Source of the DNA: Camarhynchus parvulus
Lineage: Eukaryota > Chordata > Aves > Passeriformes > Thraupidae
Reading direction: 5' to 3'
DNA: 64,000 nucleotides
Assembly (NCBI RefSeq): GCF_901933205.1
Contig: NC_044573.1
Location: forward strand, 85,580,546-85,644,545
Both the position numbers and the translations under genes were made by a program. Position 1 is the first letter of the stretch; each line of letters begins with the position of its first letter. Shown in pieces: positions 22,521-35,000 of this stretch. A model generated the notes under the pieces. The model was given only the letters and a program-made list of their open reading frames with translations, did not search any database and was not told where the DNA came from.

Positions 22521-25500
22521 GGTTTCTGAATAGCTTAACTTCAACCAAACACAAAGCCCCAAAACAAAAACAATCCACAAACAACCATTATTATGTTGTG
22601 AATTGAATTTGATCATTATTTCTTAAAATGTAAAATGTGTTTGATTTTTTCCACAGGCTTTCCCTAAATCCTCTTATACAAAGAAAACAGAGTTACTGTT
22701 TCTGAGCTACAGAAATACCTTCTGTGTTCAGCTGAGGTTTTATTGATTATTAAATTATGGTGATCTATATTGTTATCTGTCACAAGTGACTCACAGCTCT
22801 GTACCTTTATCAATTTTTCCCATTCTAAGCAAAATTAGCAATTAGCTTTTTTGATTTTTTTAATTATGATTTTTTTGAGGAGAATTTGACATTATTCAAT
22901 GGCATCGACTGCAAGGCGGGTCTGAGTCATAGGACTGAAAGGAAGAATAGGACTGAAAGTATAAATACTGGATAAAATAATAAAAGTATAAATAGGACTG
23001 AGTATAAATACTTGGCTGTATTTATAGGGGTATTTATAGTATTTTTTGTGATTTTCACAAGTTATTGTAAAGTCTAAGTTCCATTTTGATGTCTGCTTTA
23101 TATGTAAAGATATGCAAATACTGTGTTTACAAAGTCCAGAAGCTTTCATCTGTTTATGTATTAAGACGGCTTCATTCAGGTAGATTAATCTCCCTAAAAT
23201 TGCAGCTATATCTGATACATCAGCTTAAAGTTGTTTTGTTTGGAATAGCATCCTGATTTAAAAGTGTAGAATAAATGACCTTTTCTTACAATCCTTCTAC
23301 TAAGAAATATGAATGTGGAGATCTACACTTTTTCTGGCATGGAAAAAGGCATAGATCTCATCTGGAGAACAGGAGATGATTTGTATACTGTGAAAGCACT
23401 GCTTGCTTTAAAGTCTGTGAAACAATGTGCAGTTAAGGACAGAGTTTTACCCACCCTAAGGATCTGAGACAGTTTATTAGTTTTTACACATCTATAAAAA
23501 TAATCACTAAAAATGACACTTGGGGTTTGGCTTAAACACTTTTCTGTGTCAGAAATCAGTATTTGAAAATGGTAGTGTTGTGTGTCTAAATGATGCTTAG
23601 TATTATGTACCTAAAGTTTCTGTGGATGTCACTACTGTTCCCATGAGCTCTGTGTGCAGATAAGAAGCAGTAAGCACCTTCATGAAATTGTGATATTGCC
23701 TGTTCTGGTATAAATTGAGGGTGATGCAGTTCAGATCAATGGAGTTGTGACCATTTACTATTAAGGGAATTTATTTCATAGCCTTCTCCAGTTGGATACA
23801 GCAAGAAAACACCTCAAAAATATGTCATTTTCCTTATGCTCTAATTCTAAGAAAGATCAGAAACTAATTTGACATTATTTTTTCCCTGTCTGCTTCTACG
23901 ATCAATGCAGGGACAAGAAATTTAGGTAAGAGAAATTGAAAAATCAAGTCATTGATTTTTCAGGAACAATGGTAATTTACATGACCTGCATATTCCTGTC
24001 CCAAAATACACAGACTGGAAAAAATTTTTCTATCCTTTGGCAGTAGCTTTATAAATACATGCCTCACTGTACTGCTGTCATTTAATTCCTATTCACCTAA
24101 AATTTAGCATGACACAAAGCACTTATTTCTTTTACTCACAAGGAATCAGCTCCTTTGTGTCTAGCTCTGACTCATCTTGAATGAGATGCTCACCAGTGCT
24201 CCATTCTGGAAAGCACTTAAGCACTTGCTTATTTTTACTGGAGTGTCATTGATGATGTTTGCGTGATAGCACTGATGTGTTTGTGAGAATGGAACTAAGA
24301 AGAATCCATGAGACAAATAGAAAAAGATGGAAATTGCATTAGAACACAGGCAACTCAAACAGCCAGATATTCCATAATAATGATTCTGCTAGGTTTGCTC
24401 CAAAAGCATGAAAATAAGGAAAATACCCCACAATAAATTCTCGTTCCCTTCGGAGTCATGTCTCCTTTGAAGTAATTATTGAATACATCTGGGTTATGTT
24501 GGAGTAGCACTGAAAGCCAAGTTCCTCTGTTAGACTGAGGTCTCAGAAAACTTACCTATGTGAGCTACATGTTACAATATCCCACTAGGTTTAACTCTCC
24601 CTAGCACAGAGAGATCAGGGTTGAAGCTTCATTGCTCTGGGAGCATGCTTGGTTAGTTCATTAATGATAAGACATTCCCCCCTCCAAGCTATTGTTGTTG
24701 TATTTTTATTAGCCATTTGACACTTTAACTACTGAAATGACCAAATCTTACTACAATTCTTATTTACTCTTGCTTAAATTTTCCAAAATAATCCCAACCT
24801 GAATTTTCCAAACTGATTACATATTTGTGAATTTAGTGTAATCTGAGCTTGTGCTTAAATGTCCATATTAGCACAATTAACTCATGTCCCTCTTAGTATC
24901 TGGGACCTTGCCGACAGGCTTAGCAGGATCTGTTTCCTCTGAGCATGTCTCTCACCCTGTGTATTGCACCTTGACAGGTAGGAATGTGCACAGGACTATG
25001 TGCAGCTCAAGATGTATCACCTGAAAATTGTCATTGGAAGGACTAAGTCATGATTTTATACTATGAGACTTTTACTGCAGACAAAACCTGGTTTCAATAC
25101 ACTTTCAAAGCATGCCTAACTTGAGCTGCTGCTTTTCTCACAGCAGGAGTTTCACTATAACTTGTGATCATTGACCTCCATCGACTCATTCTGATTTACA
25201 GTGATACAAATTAGAATTTGCTAAGAATCCAGGTTCTCCAATTCAGGTACATTAATATTACTTATTTTATCAAATTCCTTAGACCTTGTGGATTTTTTTT
25301 TCCTCCCCAGGTTAATATTTGGGGCTTCTCTGAACAGTGCAAAACCTTCTATCTCTTTTCCAGATTTTTAGTCCAGTCTTTCTGTTAATTGCAATATGAA
25401 TGTGAACTGTCTTGTTTTTACCTTGTTTGATATAAAACATGCATTGCTCCAAGTCACTGTTGTGGAAGAGTCACTAACAGAGATATAATTCTAATAATTT

Positions 25501-28500
25501 GTAATAAGTTGCCTTTTCAAATTTTGTCTGATTCATTCCTTACAAATGCAGGGCTCAAATAATTTGTATTGCAATTAGTTTGTTTTCGTAAATAAATTGA
25601 GGGCTTTTGTCTGATCACTTAAAAATCATTTAGAATTCTTCTGCCTGTGAAATATTTGGGATGTAATGAATACATTACACATGTACTGTGTAATGTACAT
25701 ATTTCTTGTTTATATTCTTGGTCAAATTGCAGTTAAGGTTGCCATAGTAACTAATACCATATACAAAACACATAACACGAACAAAATATTGAAAATAGCC
25801 TGAGCAGTAGAAAACATAAAAGGAGCCTTTTAGGGTGTGATAACCTTTGTATCACAGATGTAAGAGCATTGAGAAGGTTCCTGCTGGTGGGGCTCAGAGG
25901 ATGAAGGAGCTGAGACTCTACTGAGGAATTTGAAGTGCAGCTAAAGACACCTGCTCTGTCAACACCCTCATTCCTTCCTTGAAATACCTTCTGCTTTCTT
26001 TTTTGAGGCTTACACGTGATGACATTTCTCTGTTTGTCTGTCATAGCCTACAAATAGAATGAGTTGTAGGCATCCATAAACAGCCTCCAGCACGACACAA
26101 CCTCCAATCACATCTCTGCCATCACATCTAAATGAGCTTGGCACCATGAAAGATATATGCCCCAGAAAAATATAAAAGATAACAATGAGTTGGGTGGAAC
26201 AGCAGAGCTAGGGAAAAGATTATGATGCTACATAAAACATTGGGGAAACAGAAAATGATAGAGCCTAGGGCAGGTGGGAGTAAGAAATGGGAGTAGAAAA
26301 GTAAAAGACACATAACACGTAAAATTAAGAAAATAAGGAAAAGGTGGAAGAAAAGAAGTATACAGGGTATATCACAAAGGAAGAAATAGGAAGACAGAAA
26401 ACTTTTGGTTTGAAAAAGGCAGTGGATGTTTCTGTTATGGGGAGGATGGCTTGAAAGACACTGTCACAGCACCTGGTACAAGCAAGAGTGCTCATGGGTT
26501 CCCAAAATAAAAGAAGGGAAGATTCAGTCATACACAGGACAGACACAGACAATTGCTACAAACTTCCAGTGTGCTTGGTCAGCAAGCAGCAAAGGAAGAA
26601 ATTCTTCAGTGTCAGAAATAAATATACGCACAATCACTATGGTTTTCTGCTACAAAAGCTCTTTTTCAGTTCTGGGCTTTGGAAAGATTCACTTGCTCCC
26701 CTCTCATGGTCTGAAGAGAAGCTGTCTCTGGTATTTTCTCAGACAGGTACATTCATAAGAATGGTTCCCACACCCAGTACTCATCAGCCATACTCAAACA
26801 GGAAAATTCCTCTCCTCATTCATCTCTCCTCTGTTGGCTGTCTTTTCATTCTTTCACACTTTTTTTAAAAAGGATTCTTCTTTTAGCTGTCCAGGTCAGT
26901 CACGCTTCTTCCCCTCATAGTTCCTTCTTCTGTGTGTGAAAGGCAACCTTAGCTTTTCTATACCATAAGGGATCCATCAGCATGCAATTTTAGAGCCACA
27001 GAAGGTTTGGAAGCATGCCACTGGGGAGGAAGTCTGTCCCCAGGAGCTGCTAAGAACTGTCAAACTGCCTTTCTGCAGAACCTGGAGCTGCTCAGGGTAA
27101 CAACCAGTTTGAAAAGTAAAAGTCTTGCCTGTTTTCTCTCTGCAAGATCTCCAGCTAGCTTCTCAGTGCTCTAAATTTCAAAAAAAAAGGAAAAAGCAGA
27201 AGTTTTGGTATAAGAATTGTATATTTTGCACTTCATGAGAAAAAAATGAAAATAAAAAAAGATTGAAACCTAATATGTTCTGTCAGTTTTCATGGAGAAA
27301 AGATAGAATAATCAACCTTTTTGGTTAAGTTAGATTTGGTTAAGATAAATTTAACTATATTTTAAGGCATAAAAACATCTTGAGTGCTCAAAAACCTGAA
27401 AATTACTTTTGATACATTTTTGAAAATAAGCAGAACTAGAAAAAACTGTCTGAAATAAATTTATTATTTGAATTATGATCCTCACTATCCTGATTTAGCA
27501 GTCATGATCCAAAGCCTATTTGAGTAAGTGAGAGACCTCTATTCACCAAAATGAGTTCCAGCTCAGGCTCTAACTGTGAACTCATGGTAAATGTACAAAA
27601 AGCATCTCAGGAGCACCAGCCAAACAGGTGAAAAATGCCACTTGTTTTTTATGTAATATATGAAAAATCAACTGTGAAATAGGAAGCTTCAAGAACTGAT
27701 ATGTCTATTTAGAAATTAGAAGGAAAATGACTTGATTTTTTAGCTCCTGTGAAGCACCATTAAACCTTTAAGCTGCTACATTTCTACAGGTGGATCAAAT
27801 TGGCCTGTCAGTATACTCTAGAGCTAAGATTCTTATGGAATTCTCTAGGCTTATTTTTTTAAAATTTGTGAAAGAGCAATTATCAATTATCTGTTGTTTA
27901 CCTTCTTTCCTCCTCTTCCATCCCAGTTTTTTCAATTATTCTATAGAGTAATTAGGTTAAAATCACTTGTTCTAAAAGATCAACCAAAACCAAGAAAAGT
28001 GAAAATTTTGGGCTATTAATGATTTTAACTATCTTGAACAAAATATTTGGGAACTTTGTGTGTGGCTACACTGAAGTACAAGCATCATTTAACTACTTTT
28101 AATTCCCTTACTGTGTTTATTTTAAAAAATTGATTTATTCTGACATACATATTGTATGAGTTCCATCAAGAGAAGATCATGCCAGCACCATTTACCTTCC
28201 TCATTTTGAAATTAAAGAAAACATGAAGAACATTTGTGCACAACCTTTCAATGTACAACCTTCGCAGTCACATTTTGCAATGGTATCAGGACAGTAATTT
28301 AGTTTCCTTAAAAAGCAGTCCCTTGATTTCCTTGTCTATCTCTCTTTCCTTTAAGATTACACCTGACAGATAGAAAGCTGATACCAAATTATTGTGTCTC
28401 ATCTTAGTTACTTGCTCAAAATGTTTCCTTTCCAAACCACTCCTGTTACACTGAAAAACACTGTGTGGTTGCTGTAATTGGCACCACAAGAGCACTGTAG

Positions 28501-29816
28501 TACAGAAAAAATATTTCCAGAGAAAAATGAAAAATTTCTCTAAATTCAGAAATGTAGAGGGGATGTCTCTCACTGACAAGGAAAAAAAAAAAAACCACAT
28601 CTGGGAGGTCAATATAGCACCACAGGACAATGAGATTAAATTTTTAAATTTTGTTTAGGCCACAAATCCCATGCAACCTTTTTTGTCTTTTATAATCTCT
28701 GTTCTCCCAGCTTAAACTGGGGGCAGTTCCCTCTTGGTGCACAGGGAAGGTGAGTTAGTGTGCCTGTGTAGACAGATGTGCACAGATGGACACAGGCCAT
28801 CGCTGAGCACTGAGCTGGCCAGACACCAACTTCTGCAGCAGCTCTGCAGAAGCCACATAGCTCCATCAGCTCCATCAGTGTTGCCCCAGAGCTAAGAAAC
28901 TCTGAAAAGACCCAAACTGCACTAGAGCATGGCAGTACTCCCATATGACAACATAAATTAGGGGATGGCACCAACTGGCAGGAGTGTGAGCAGAGGAGCC
29001 CTGTTGTCCCGCGCCCGTCACACTTTGTACAGAGCAACCTGGAAAGAACTGCTGCAGTGGGAAATGGAAATGTCTACAACCTTCCCTTAATGGGACCATG
29101 GGGACCAGCGTATCCCTTTGCACAGGTCTCCTTCAGACCCTGCCTCTGTGAGGCTTTTCAAGGTATCAGCATTACTGGTCTGGACTTTTCATGCTTGGCT
29201 TGTATCTCTGCTTCTCTCTGTCTACCTATCTCCCTTACATCCTCAGATGCCTGGGAAAGTTTCCTGTCTTCTGCCATACTGGATTGCTGTTTGCACTCTT
29301 ACAAGACAATTGCAGGATGACTCTGGAAATTAATCCTTCCCATGTTCCTTTGGGTAGTTAACTCACAAGGATATAATTTTGGAATAGATCTTGTTTATTT
29401 GCTGATCAAGCTTCACAGCAAAACCTTTTGGAATTTTTTACTCCCATTTGATTGCATAAATGCTACCCTGAGATTTAATCCCCTGAGAGTTAGGTATTTT
29501 ATTTTCCAAGATAAATTTCTCCCTGATTGGTTTTTCCCATTTTGAGAATGCACTCCTGACAGATTTTGGATTACTTTAGTCCTCAAGGTCACCAACTTTT
29601 CATACATGATATTGCTGTTTCCGTCTCTATCATTAGTTTTTTTGTGGTGTAATCTCCAGATTCCACGTTCTTCCATTTTTTTGTACTAAGGTCATATATG
29701 ATGGTATTAAACAAATTTTTTACAAGACTGATCTGTAGGTCCCTGAGGTCTCACTCAGGAGCAGTGGTGACAGCTTATATCCCAATATTGTACATGCAAA
29801 GCCACAGAGTGTCACT
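22521..29816. other. intergenic DNA, no gene recognised
   Basis: This stretch is AT-rich with short open frames only. A 10-bp perfect inverted repeat lies at 25671-25697, and a purine-rich region at about 26270-26410. A GC-richer patch at about 28730-29050 has overlapping frames on the minus strand without recognisable domains. No RNA gene or interspersed repeat was recognised. Confidence 0.45.
25671..25697. repeat. 10-bp perfect inverted repeat
   Basis: TACATTACAC and GTGTAATGTA flank a 7-base spacer. A third related arm (TGTAATG) lies just upstream at about 25662, so alternative cruciforms are possible. It is AT-rich and probably without function. Confidence 0.7.
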
Positions 29817-30290
29817 TTGTGTTTACCTACATTTCAAGTATACTTAATTTCATCTGCTGTTTTTCAGCCTGTCACTCACTTTCACAAGAGTCCTTGCCAT
29901 TTCTTCACAGAATTCACACACCATATTTACAATTGTGAGAAACTTGGCATATCAGCAAACTTTGTATATTCTAGAGCTAGGATTGTTGTCATCTTGGTTT
30001 TCACCCTCTTTTCCAGCTGAATAGCCCAAAGATTGAAGCACAGCTCTCTGCAGGTATCCAGTGGCGTCCTGCCTCCGTAACAAGGACAGAGTGTTCTTTG
30101 TTTCTTATATTTTAATCAATTATTTACCTCTTTAAAGACTTTTACTTTCTTCCAGTGGTTGCTTGGCTTCTGTAAGAGCATTTGGAACAGATTTTTGCTA
30201 CTTCATTCTTGAAATCCAAGTATAATATATCAACAAAATCTCCCTCATCAGCTTCACTATTAACCCCTCCAAAGAGTTCCAGATGTGAAG
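29817..30290 (-). mobile_element. ancient CR1/L3-like LINE fragment, antisense
   Basis: The plus strand carries phrases resembling the antisense of old amniote CR1-type elements: 'ttcatctgctgtttttcagc', 'cagcaaactttg', 'ttttccagctgaat', 'aaatccaagtataatatatc' and 'ctccaaagagttcca'. These match from memory the reverse complement of the reverse-transcriptase region, and divergence is much higher than in the other CR1 copies. No frame survives. Edges are approximate, and the assignment needs a repeat-library search. Confidence 0.55.
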
Positions 30291-31737
30291 CAAGAACTCA
30301 TACTTTCCCTTCAGCCCAATACTTCTCCTTTCATCCAAACCTCCTGTTGCCTCTCCTTTATATTTTTCCTTAGAAACTATCACTGGGATTTTTTAAAAAA
30401 AACCCACTGTTGATCTAAAAGTCAACCTAAATTTTAAAAAGTAAATAGAAGATTAAGAAATGCTAAAAGTAAAACAAAAATTTTATTTTATTTTTGATAA
30501 TATTTTAGGGTCTTTTAAAAAATTCTTTTTGATGTAAAAATATAAATATTACTTCACCAGTTCAGAAAAAAAAAGCTCCAGTGATTTATGATTAAACAAA
30601 ACTAACTTCCATGCTATATTCAATTTTTCAACAATAACAAATATAGAAGAAAAACAGTCATGACAGGTATTCTTGTTTTTTTTTTTTGCAAAAAGAGTAT
30701 TTGAATATGCATAGCTTCAAACAAATAAAGTTCTTTCTTCAAAAAACATTTTCTCCATCCTACATATTCACTATCATTGTGCTGATAGCAGTTGTATCCT
30801 CTCCTTCTATATTTACATTCGTGTGTCTTGGGACTTTTGTACAGAGTCATACTGTCTTCTCTGTGTCTTAATTTTCTTTTAATGGAAACTATTAACTCTT
30901 AAATGCACTACACCATTGGCACCTAAGTCTGTGGTCAAACCTGCTGCAGAATTTGTGACCAAGTATTTCAGTACTCTGTTGTGTCTTATCTCCTCATTTT
31001 TCAGAGATATCCAATATGCCTTGTTCCTTCTAAGCTGCTTTGTATTTTAGCTTGTCCTGGTTACTTTCTAAATATCCTGACTTAGCATGCTGTCATTTAT
31101 ATCTTTTATTCTTTGCAATAACATCTCCAACAACCATGGGCAAAACCTGGTATATTTCAAGGGATGCTTCAACAAAGACAAGGCAGCTTATTTATTCACT
31201 GTTTCTGTTCAGTGATTTGCATTATGATGTCCATTGCACATTTACAAGGCTTCAAAATGAGGGGAAGGAGGGGTAGGCTTGCTGTGGATATACCTCTCAG
31301 ATGGCTCACTCTCTGTTTAGCTCCAGGGCTAAATCACATCCACATCACATGTGCATTGATTTGTTCCTGTGCCCTAACTAGAGCCAAACTATTTTCTTGA
31401 TAAGGAAAATTATTTGCGGGGGACAAAATGGTTTGCTTCAGGCTTTGAATTTTAGGGAAAGAATATACATTCAGTTGGTGTGAATCATTTGGCCAGGAGT
31501 GATCCCTTGATGAAGGTCACAAAGGTTCTATTACCAATAAAGAAATGGAAATAATCCACTTTATACTTGCCATATTCTGATATTAAACTATATAAGGCAT
31601 CAAGAAGTGGGGAATATAAAATTCAGCATTTAATTAATCTGTCCTGTTTACAATAATTTGGAGTCTATGTTTTATTGGAAGAAAAATAAGTGAGATCCCA
31701 AGTTTAGATGTAAAATCATTGAATGTATCATGAATCA
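30291..31737. other. intergenic DNA, no gene recognised
   Basis: This is AT-rich sequence with T-runs and short open frames. No exon, RNA gene or recognised repeat is seen. Confidence 0.45.
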
Positions 31738-32098
31738 CACCTTTTGCCAGACCAGGTTGTTCAGGGCCCTATCTAGTCTGGCTTTGAACACTTGCAGGGA
31801 TGGGACATCCACATTCCTGGGCAACTTATTCCATTGTCTCACCAACCTGGCAGTAAAGAATTTCTTCCTAGTATCTAATTCAAATCAACCTTCTTTCAGT
31901 TTAAAGCCATTCCTGCTTATCCTACCCCTAGATGCCCTTGTAAAAAGTCCTCCCCCTCCCTCTAGCCCCCTTTAGGAACAGTGCCTCAAAATCTTCCTGG
32001 AGCCTTCTCTTCTCCAGGTTGAACAAGCCCAACCCTCTCAGCCTGTCTTCACAGAAGTGTTTCAGCCCTTGGATCTTCTTGCTGTCCTCCAGTGGCCA
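31738..32098 (-). mobile_element. CR1 LINE 3' fragment, antisense
   Basis: About 360 bp read on the plus strand as the reverse complement of CR1: 'gaccaggttgttcagggccc', 'ggacatccacattcctgggc', 'gtaaagaatttcttcctagt' and 'tctccaggttgaacaagccc'. The extreme 3' tail is missing or degraded, since no clear ATTCTATGA is found at the 31738 end, and the copy is 5'-truncated near 32098. It is antisense to the CR1 copies at 1.4 and 21.9 kb. Confidence 0.93.
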
Positions 32099-35000
32099 GT
32101 AAAACCAAAGGCCTCCTCTGTGCCTTGCATGCAGACATTGACGCTGGATCCCCAGTGCAGGTAAATTACAGGGTGGTGTGGCTGGAATTCCTTTGTCCTG
32201 CTCTCAGAGTGCTCACCTGTGATCCCTCTCCAGACTCTGGGCATCTATTGCTGGCACTGGCAGCAACCTGGTAGGAGTGGGATGGATTGAGGCTCCTCCA
32301 GCAACTTTAATTTAAAGCGCTCTCACATCAAGCTAGATGCCTTTTCAGCTGGAGAGCAGTACACAGAGAGTTAGCAACTACAGACTCTTAGAGTAAAAAG
32401 CATGGACTACAGGAAGAAATGGAAATAAAGTATTTTGTTTACTCAAAATACTGATATTTCACTTCTTTTGAATCTCTTAAAAAATATCACATTTCCTAAA
32501 TTGCATACTTTTTCTCCTCAGTGACCCAAAAACCTGAAAGAATTGTCTTATAATGCTAAGCCAAAAAACAACATTAGCTTTGCAGTTAGAATATTTTATA
32601 TATAGAAGGTAAAGGATTATTACAAAATCTTTCAACACATAGAGATGTTGTTTGAGGCTTATCAGCTTTACTACAGCAGATAGGTTCTCTTCCCCATACA
32701 CAATTTGTAAAGATTTTGCAAGACTCTGTACACAGGGACAAAATGCAAATAATATAATCTGCAGATGTAAGTAAAATATATGGATTTTTTAAATATTATT
32801 TACCCTTTGTGGGCTTAAATGAAAATTGTTAGTTTTTCTATAGTCAGCAGACAACAGATATTCAGATAAAAAGTCTTAGAGGTCCATTCATCTCTACTTG
32901 GTTTTATGACTTGGCTCAGTGCAAATCCCATTTTAATAAAACATTTTTTCATTTTAATAACTGTGGAAAAACAGACAAGAGTGGATTTCTGTCTAATGAT
33001 TGTGTTGCCCATAAGAAAACTGTGGGCTTTGGGGTGTTGTTAAAGGGAATCTGTTAAAACTCTGCTTCCATGATGAGAGGGGTATGCAGTACCTTAAACA
33101 CACACAGACCCCCAGTGGCTGCAGAGAAGTTTGATACAGATACAGGATTTCACTCATGTAACTTCTCTTTTTTTTTTTCCACATCTGGGATCCCTGTGCT
33201 TCAAAGTTTGTTTATTTTGTCAAAAACAGCTTCGTAATGCTGAGCATTAGCAACATAGAATCTACATAGGAATCTACTGAGCAGCATTTTCAGATGAGTG
33301 GTTATGAAGACCCTCTTTTGCCACTAAAGCATAAGAAATCCACCACCCACTAGTTTGCAGGCTAGCCTTATTCTGTGAAAAACCGCTGGTGATATGGAAC
33401 ATAGCCTAAATAAATAGTCCAATGTTTTATGTTTCTCTTTTCCTTCCCAGTCCTATTTTGCCTTATTGTTTGAGTTGTCAAAAGTCCTAGTGATAGTCCT
33501 TTACCTTGCCACAGGTGGTGAAATAAATCTCTCCTGACTCTGGCACTTAAAAAATGACCTGTCATGGTTCATCCAGCCATCACAGATCTGCCTTGTAAAG
33601 AGTGGAAAGAATGACCATGCACTGAATATGAATGTTGAAGTTAAGTGAGACAAATTTCTACTGAAATTTGAGAGCGCATGTTCCTCTTAGGTGTCTAACC
33701 TCGGGTTTGATTTTTAATTATTTGGTTAGGTAAAAAGACTGTCTCCAATAGATAAGGTTTCCAGAGACAAGCTGTGTATTTAATTAGTATGCACACTGTA
33801 TTTTTTTTCCTAAAACCAGGCTTTATTATTGCGTTAAGCTTCATTATGTTTATTATTAAATGTGAATATTCCATTTGTACAGATTTATTTTTTCATCAAT
33901 TCATAATGAAAAGTTTCCTATTTTCATTGCTGTTAACTTTATTGAGTTAACATTGATGGATCTAATGATGACTCCCTAAACAGGTAGGAAATGGTTACAA
34001 GGCTGGCTGCGAAGTTCACTGTAAGGATTAGAAACATAAACTGCATAGACTTCAGAAAGAGCCGTTTTCCTCTTCTTTTAACATAACAGACTTTAATTTG
34101 AAGCCCCTGCAAGATGGCTCCTTTATTAGTTAAATTCTACCATCTTCAGTTAACACTAGTTTTCATCTGAAATGCCATGATGTTTTATGAACAAATGATA
34201 TTTAAACATGTATCTTTGGATTCAGGACTAAATTAGACAAAATATCATAGAGTACAATAAATAATAAATATAGATATGAGGACTATAGCTGTGAAATTGA
34301 TGGGTATAAAGCAAATTTTCATAGTTTTGTCTAGCTCCTGTGCCCAAAGTTCAAAAAATAACAGAATGATAGGCTTAGATTCTACTCAATTCAGTGAAAC
34401 TTCTTAAATTCAAAAAGGCTATACATTTGTACAGGCATTGGTCTCCTTGCAAATACATGCATCCTAGTACAAAAGGAAAAAAAAAATAACCCAACTCTTG
34501 TTTTCTTTGATTGCACAGACAGTATGCTAATGTGGATACACAGTGTGACCTGAGTTAAGGGAGACATATCCTTTCCTATTACCAAAGACTGGACTAGTGC
34601 AAATGTGTATACTGCGTATCAGCATTACAGGGGCATCTTGTACTTTATTGTCTGTGCAGACATTTCCATCAGCTCAGTCATACCTAGGGCTTTTGGACAG
34701 TTAATAATCTAGGGGTACCATTGCAAATCCAGTCATCCTTTTGGATCATTGAAAATCTCTGAGTATTATTGAATTGTAACAGGTTTGTTGTATACAGGCT
34801 TTGTAGAAACAAAAGTAATGGTGATTTTCAAGAAAATACAATATACAGAGTACAGTTCAGAAGAGGCAACTTTTTGTTAAGATTGCAATAATATTCTTAA
34901 TTTATAGAGAAAATCTCCCTGCTTATAGAAATATCTTTCAAACCACTGCAGAATTTAAGTTGCCTATTGTTTCTGCCTCTAGGACAGCTGATGATTCCTC

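Noticed and set aside
28690..29123. Minus-strand frames of 82-115 codons in a GC-richer patch
   Set aside because: Two frames overlap, cysteine content is scattered, there is no recognised family and there are no gene signals. Likely chance.
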